A stretch of 64,000 nt of DNA, from positions 243,992,088 through 244,056,087 of the forward strand of contig NC_134700.1 in NCBI RefSeq assembly GCF_043290135.1. The letters are read 5' to 3'. Within the stretch, counting starts at the first letter, position 1, and the number at the start of each line of letters is the position of its first letter. This document shows, piece by piece, positions 60,796 to 64,000 of this stretch. The stretch is from Rhipicephalus microplus (taxonomy: Eukaryota; Arthropoda; Arachnida; Ixodida; Ixodidae). The translations under genes and the position numbers were made by a program. The notes under the pieces were generated by a model, which had not been told where the DNA came from, searched no databases, and worked only from the letters and a program-made list of their open reading frames with translations.

Positions 60796-61358
60796 GCAGC
60801 ATATCCACGGGGTGAATGATGGAGAGTGGGGCGAAGCATCCGTCCGTCCATTTGTTCTTGCTTCCGTCCGTCCATGTGTCCTTCTGTGTGACTATCCGTG
60901 CGTCCATCCGACCATCCGTGCGTGCGTCTGTTCGTGCGTCCGTCCTTGCGTTCGTCCATGCATCCGCCCCCACGTACGTGCAGGCGTCCATCCGTCCGGG
61001 CAGCCATCCGTGCGTCCGTCCATGCATGTGTCTGTGTGTCCGTTCGTCCACCTAGTAAACACTCCAAGTACCACATTCTCGCATCTTTTCATCATATATT
61101 CCGCATATAGAAGCACCGCCATCCAGCGGACATTCCAAGGACTAAACGAGAGGTGGCAAACGCACACCTTTTTACGGCTTGTGCCTCGTGTCTACTTCCC
61201 ACCTTTAACATCCTCAAGTTCATGGTATATACTAGTCCACTGTATTCATGGCACTGCAGCCCAACGCTCGCTAAACCTTTCTAAAACCAAGGAGGTTACA
61301 CCCAGCGAGTACAACGTCTACCAACCCTTTCTTGTCAGATAGTGCTCAATGTACATGC
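60796..61358 (+). repeat. Composite repeat, copy C
   Basis: It matches copy A at 39.5 kb almost base for base outside the array, from GCAGCATATCCACGGGGTG to GTGCTCAATGTACATG, but stops before the GGAGCTTCGCCCC 3' end. It is therefore 3'-truncated or deleted. The array (about 60840-61050) differs in unit order from copy A, as expected for a fast-changing minisatellite. Confidence 0.85.
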
Positions 61359-63159
61359 TCCTAAAAGAAACATGACCAGACTTCCAACAGAGTAGTACAT
61401 TGTGCAGTGATATTTACTACTTCACAAAAGCGATGACAATCAGCACTTGATCGTTAACGAACTTGATTTCACTCGTTCGCTGCGCGCGGTAGAAAAGCGT
61501 CGTGTTTTACAAAATAGAACGCCTACCTCACAGCAATAAGTAAAGCGATTAGACATATAGTGCGCTGGTTAAATAAGTGTGTCTTGAAGGATGCTGCGTC
61601 GTTATATTTTATAAAATAATTCCAAGTGGTAAAAAATTTGATCCACTGGCAAAGAGAGAGGGGAAAGACTGGCTTTTGTGTCTTTAACGATAACAGTGCA
61701 ATTCTAATGTTATACTTTTCCTGTTTATATTACATGATATAACAAGACATATAAGCCGAACTCGTGACAAGTGACGGGCTCCAAGTGCGACGCTGTTCAG
61801 GAACTAAATAGGCGGTTTGTTAACGTTTCGGGCGACTTGAAAAATTTTGAGTTTTATGACATTTAATTCCACTAACCATATTTTGCACCAGCTGGTGGCG
61901 CAGCAGGTATTGACCGCAAGGGCTTCCACTAGAGAGGCCAGCGCTGAGATTGTTTCGACGTCACAGATTCAATAGTATTTGCATTCGCGACACTACTTGC
62001 ATCGTCCTCCATGGCTGCACCGGTTTTTAGTCGCAATTTTACGACATAAATTAGACATGAGAGTGCTACCGGGGCACCGACTTGTAGTTTGCTTGCCCGT
62101 ATCATCAGGTCTTACCGCTTCTTTAAGCACCGAGCTTCGAAACAAAGGGAAACACGTACGGTGTCCACAGCAAACGCGCAGAAAATGTGGTGTGCTAGCA
62201 GACAACAAAACCCGGTATTATGTGAGTTACCTCATCACGTGGGTGGCGCCACGTTATGTCCTCGAGGCTAATATTGGATTGGTTAGTATGGGTTCGATAC
62301 GCCTGTATATAGTTATGCAGGATACAACTTTTGCCGGAGACATAGTAACTTTCTAACATTCCCACCTACAAGTAAGAATAAACATTAATTGTCGAAGCAG
62401 TGTTTCCTTGAAACAGCACACCGAAATCAATTACTAGGAGGAGGAGAAACACGGAAGGATCAGAAGGTTAGAAATCTATGACTAGATTTACCATAATATA
62501 GTATACCAGCTTCAACCTTGAGTGGATCTGAACTTTTTATCAAGTTTGCACGACGACTCACACTGTGCTATCAATACTAGAAACGATGTCAGGATAAACG
62601 GCAGGGAACGCGAAAAGCGTGCTATTCAAGCATTTGCCAAAATGCGCGAAGCTTCGTCACTCTTATCTTTGCAGACGCGCCACGCGTTTTGTGGGAAGGG
62701 GTGGCCCAAAGCGCACCAGCCTTGGGGCGAAGACATACGCGCACATCGGCTCGAGCAGCGAAAAAGGGTGAAAACAGAGGGTGGTCACTAAGCTTTCTCG
62801 TTATTATATTTCCTAATAATAGAACAGTGACTACTAAATGCGTCAGAGTATAAGTTCAATGCACCCAAGAAGTGGCCATGACGCCAACCTGAAATTTTCG
62901 TAGCAATATGTGATCGCAAACAAGGAGGTACCCTCATTGGTCCCAAAGTGGTCAATTGGGCGCAATGTAGTCACCAAAGGCAACACTGCATGCGCAGGGG
63001 ATTAATAACACTGCCACCAAATAGCATACAACAACGGGCAGCAGTCGCGGCAGGCGCGCCACCCGTTTTCGGTCAATGGCGAAAGCGTAAATGTCGTTGC
63101 CCAAACGCACGCAGCAGCAGTTCACTGGCAAGCGGATAACAGCTCCGCCTTAAAAAAAT
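61359..63159. other. No gene recognised
   Basis: The 125-codon plus frame at 61979-62356 has no domain. Nothing else was recognised. Confidence 0.5.
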
Positions 63160-63690
63160 CACAGCATATCCACGAGGTGAATGATGGCGAGTTGGGTTAA
63201 GCGGAAAGACGGATGGATGCATGGGCGGATGCACGAATGGACGGATGCAGGAATGAACGAATAGACGAACGGATGAACGCAGAGACGGACGCTCGGATGG
63301 TTGCACGAGAGGATGGACGGACCAATACACGAATGGACGGAAGCACGGATGGACGGATGGACGCACGGATGAACAGATGAACGCACGAACGGGCGAACGG
63401 ACGCACGGATTGACAGAAGCAAGAATGAACGGACGGACGGAAGCGCGGACGGAGTGACGGACGCTTCGCCCCACTCATCATCATTCACTCCATGAATATG
63501 CTGTGACTTTTATTATTTTACATACTACAAGTAACGCCCTCTAGTATCATACCATTTGCATTTTTTCAGCGTATATGCATTTCGTTATATGTACATGTAC
63601 CGCCCTCTACGGCCGGTCCAAGAACTAGCGAGAGGTGGCTACATACGATTACGACGGACATACTTACACCTTAAGAAGCTTCGCCCTTAA
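63160..63690 (+). repeat. Composite repeat, copy D, with internal inversion
   Basis: A plus-orientation leader (63160-63203, CACAGCATATCCACGAGGTG) is followed by a GGAC/GGAT-type array, which is the reverse complement of the array in copies A-C. A minus-orientation leader follows (63462-63505, ending ATGAATATGCTGTG). The plus-orientation body (TACCGCCCTCTACGGCCGGT) and 3' end (AAGCTTCGCCCTTAA) come after that. The two 44-bp leaders form an inverted pair around the array. Confidence 0.85.
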
Positions 63691-64000
63691 ATTAGTTGGC
63701 CACATTGACAGAAGGAACTTTTCACCCCTCTTGAAATTATGAAAAGCGGAGGCATCTTGCACGAAGAAGGCCGCGCTCGTCGTATTCAGTGCGCGAAAAC
63801 TTATTTTTGCGCACTAACGACCGGCAGGACACTCCGCGAGAGCGTGTCAATGCACTCAGGCCGGAGACGCGCAAAATACTCGTGCGTACGTGCATGCGAC
63901 TTGGATCTATAAATAAGACGCGCCGCGGCCGTGCGAAAAGTTTGAAAAAGTGCTCAACGCTACCGACCTGCTCTGAGGGAAACGCGGCTGCGGAGACTGG
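63691..64000 (+). other. GC-rich stretch at window end
   Basis: Base composition rises sharply from about 63750. No open frame with a domain is visible before the window ends. The TATA-like site at 63908 and the composition make a 5' gene flank conceivable. Confidence 0.4.
63908..63915 (+). promoter_or_regulatory. Possible TATA box (TATAAATA)
   Basis: TATAAATA is followed by GC-rich sequence. If functional, transcription would start near 63938-63945 (around TTTGAAAAAGTGCTC). No downstream gene is within view, so this is a candidate only; chance occurrence is quite possible. Confidence 0.3.

Overview
This window looks like intergenic DNA from a large, repeat-rich chelicerate genome, most probably a hard tick (Ixodidae, Rhipicephalus-like). 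The case rests on several copies of a tRNA-derived SINE that I recognise from memory as the tick Ruka-type element, on I-group and RTE-group LINE sequences of the kind common in ticks, and on very long tetranucleotide and CA arrays. I found no host protein-coding gene, rRNA gene or intact tRNA gene that I can support. Most open frames longer than 60 codons are chance frames or stop-free readings of short tandem repeats.

Layout. 1-6.06 kb: no recognised feature. 6.07-6.33 kb: a full-length SINE in minus orientation with a 13-bp target-site duplication (TSD). 6.43-8.84 kb: a composite repeat made of a short leader, a ~720-bp tetranucleotide array, diverged ~147-bp tandem units and a GC-rich insert. 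A nearly complete I-group LINE (8836-14517; ORF1, then ORF2 with endonuclease, reverse transcriptase, RNase H and a CCHC finger) has jumped into this repeat, leaving a perfect 14-bp TSD. Its ORF2 is in one frame throughout but carries four in-frame stops. 14.5-28.0 kb: SINE copies and fragments, inverted repeats, a 55-bp-arm foldback, a second leader-plus-array repeat and a tRNA-Gly-like SINE head. 28.76-29.92 kb: a decayed 3' half of an I-group LINE. 32.65-35.23 kb: a 5'-truncated but undamaged I-group LINE (RT, RNase H, zinc finger) with a 13-bp TSD and a (GACT)n tail. 38.2-41.4 kb: an inverted-repeat-bounded element, a hairpin, a composite repeat built on a CGTC-rich array, and an RTE-type endonuclease remnant. 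44.0-46.4 kb: a stem-loop plus (CAAT)n tail that looks like a LINE 3' end, a perfect 20-bp hairpin, a second tRNA-derived SINE and a ~570-bp CA-rich array. 50.8-63.7 kb: hairpins, three more composite repeats (one with an internal inversion), a SINE, a CAA/CAG/AAT array and an RTE 3' end. 63.7-64.0 kb: a GC-rich stretch with a TATA-box-like site.

How the parts relate. The LINEs supply the target-primed reverse transcription machinery (endonuclease nicks DNA, RT copies RNA). The SINEs encode no protein and must borrow such machinery. Different families end in different short tandem tails: (CCAT)n, (GACT)n, (CAAT)n and (GAT)n. The shared CAAT tail raises the possibility that the SINE is moved by the LINE represented at 44 kb. 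The window records several rounds of insertion, truncation, nesting and decay rather than a functional operon-like system.
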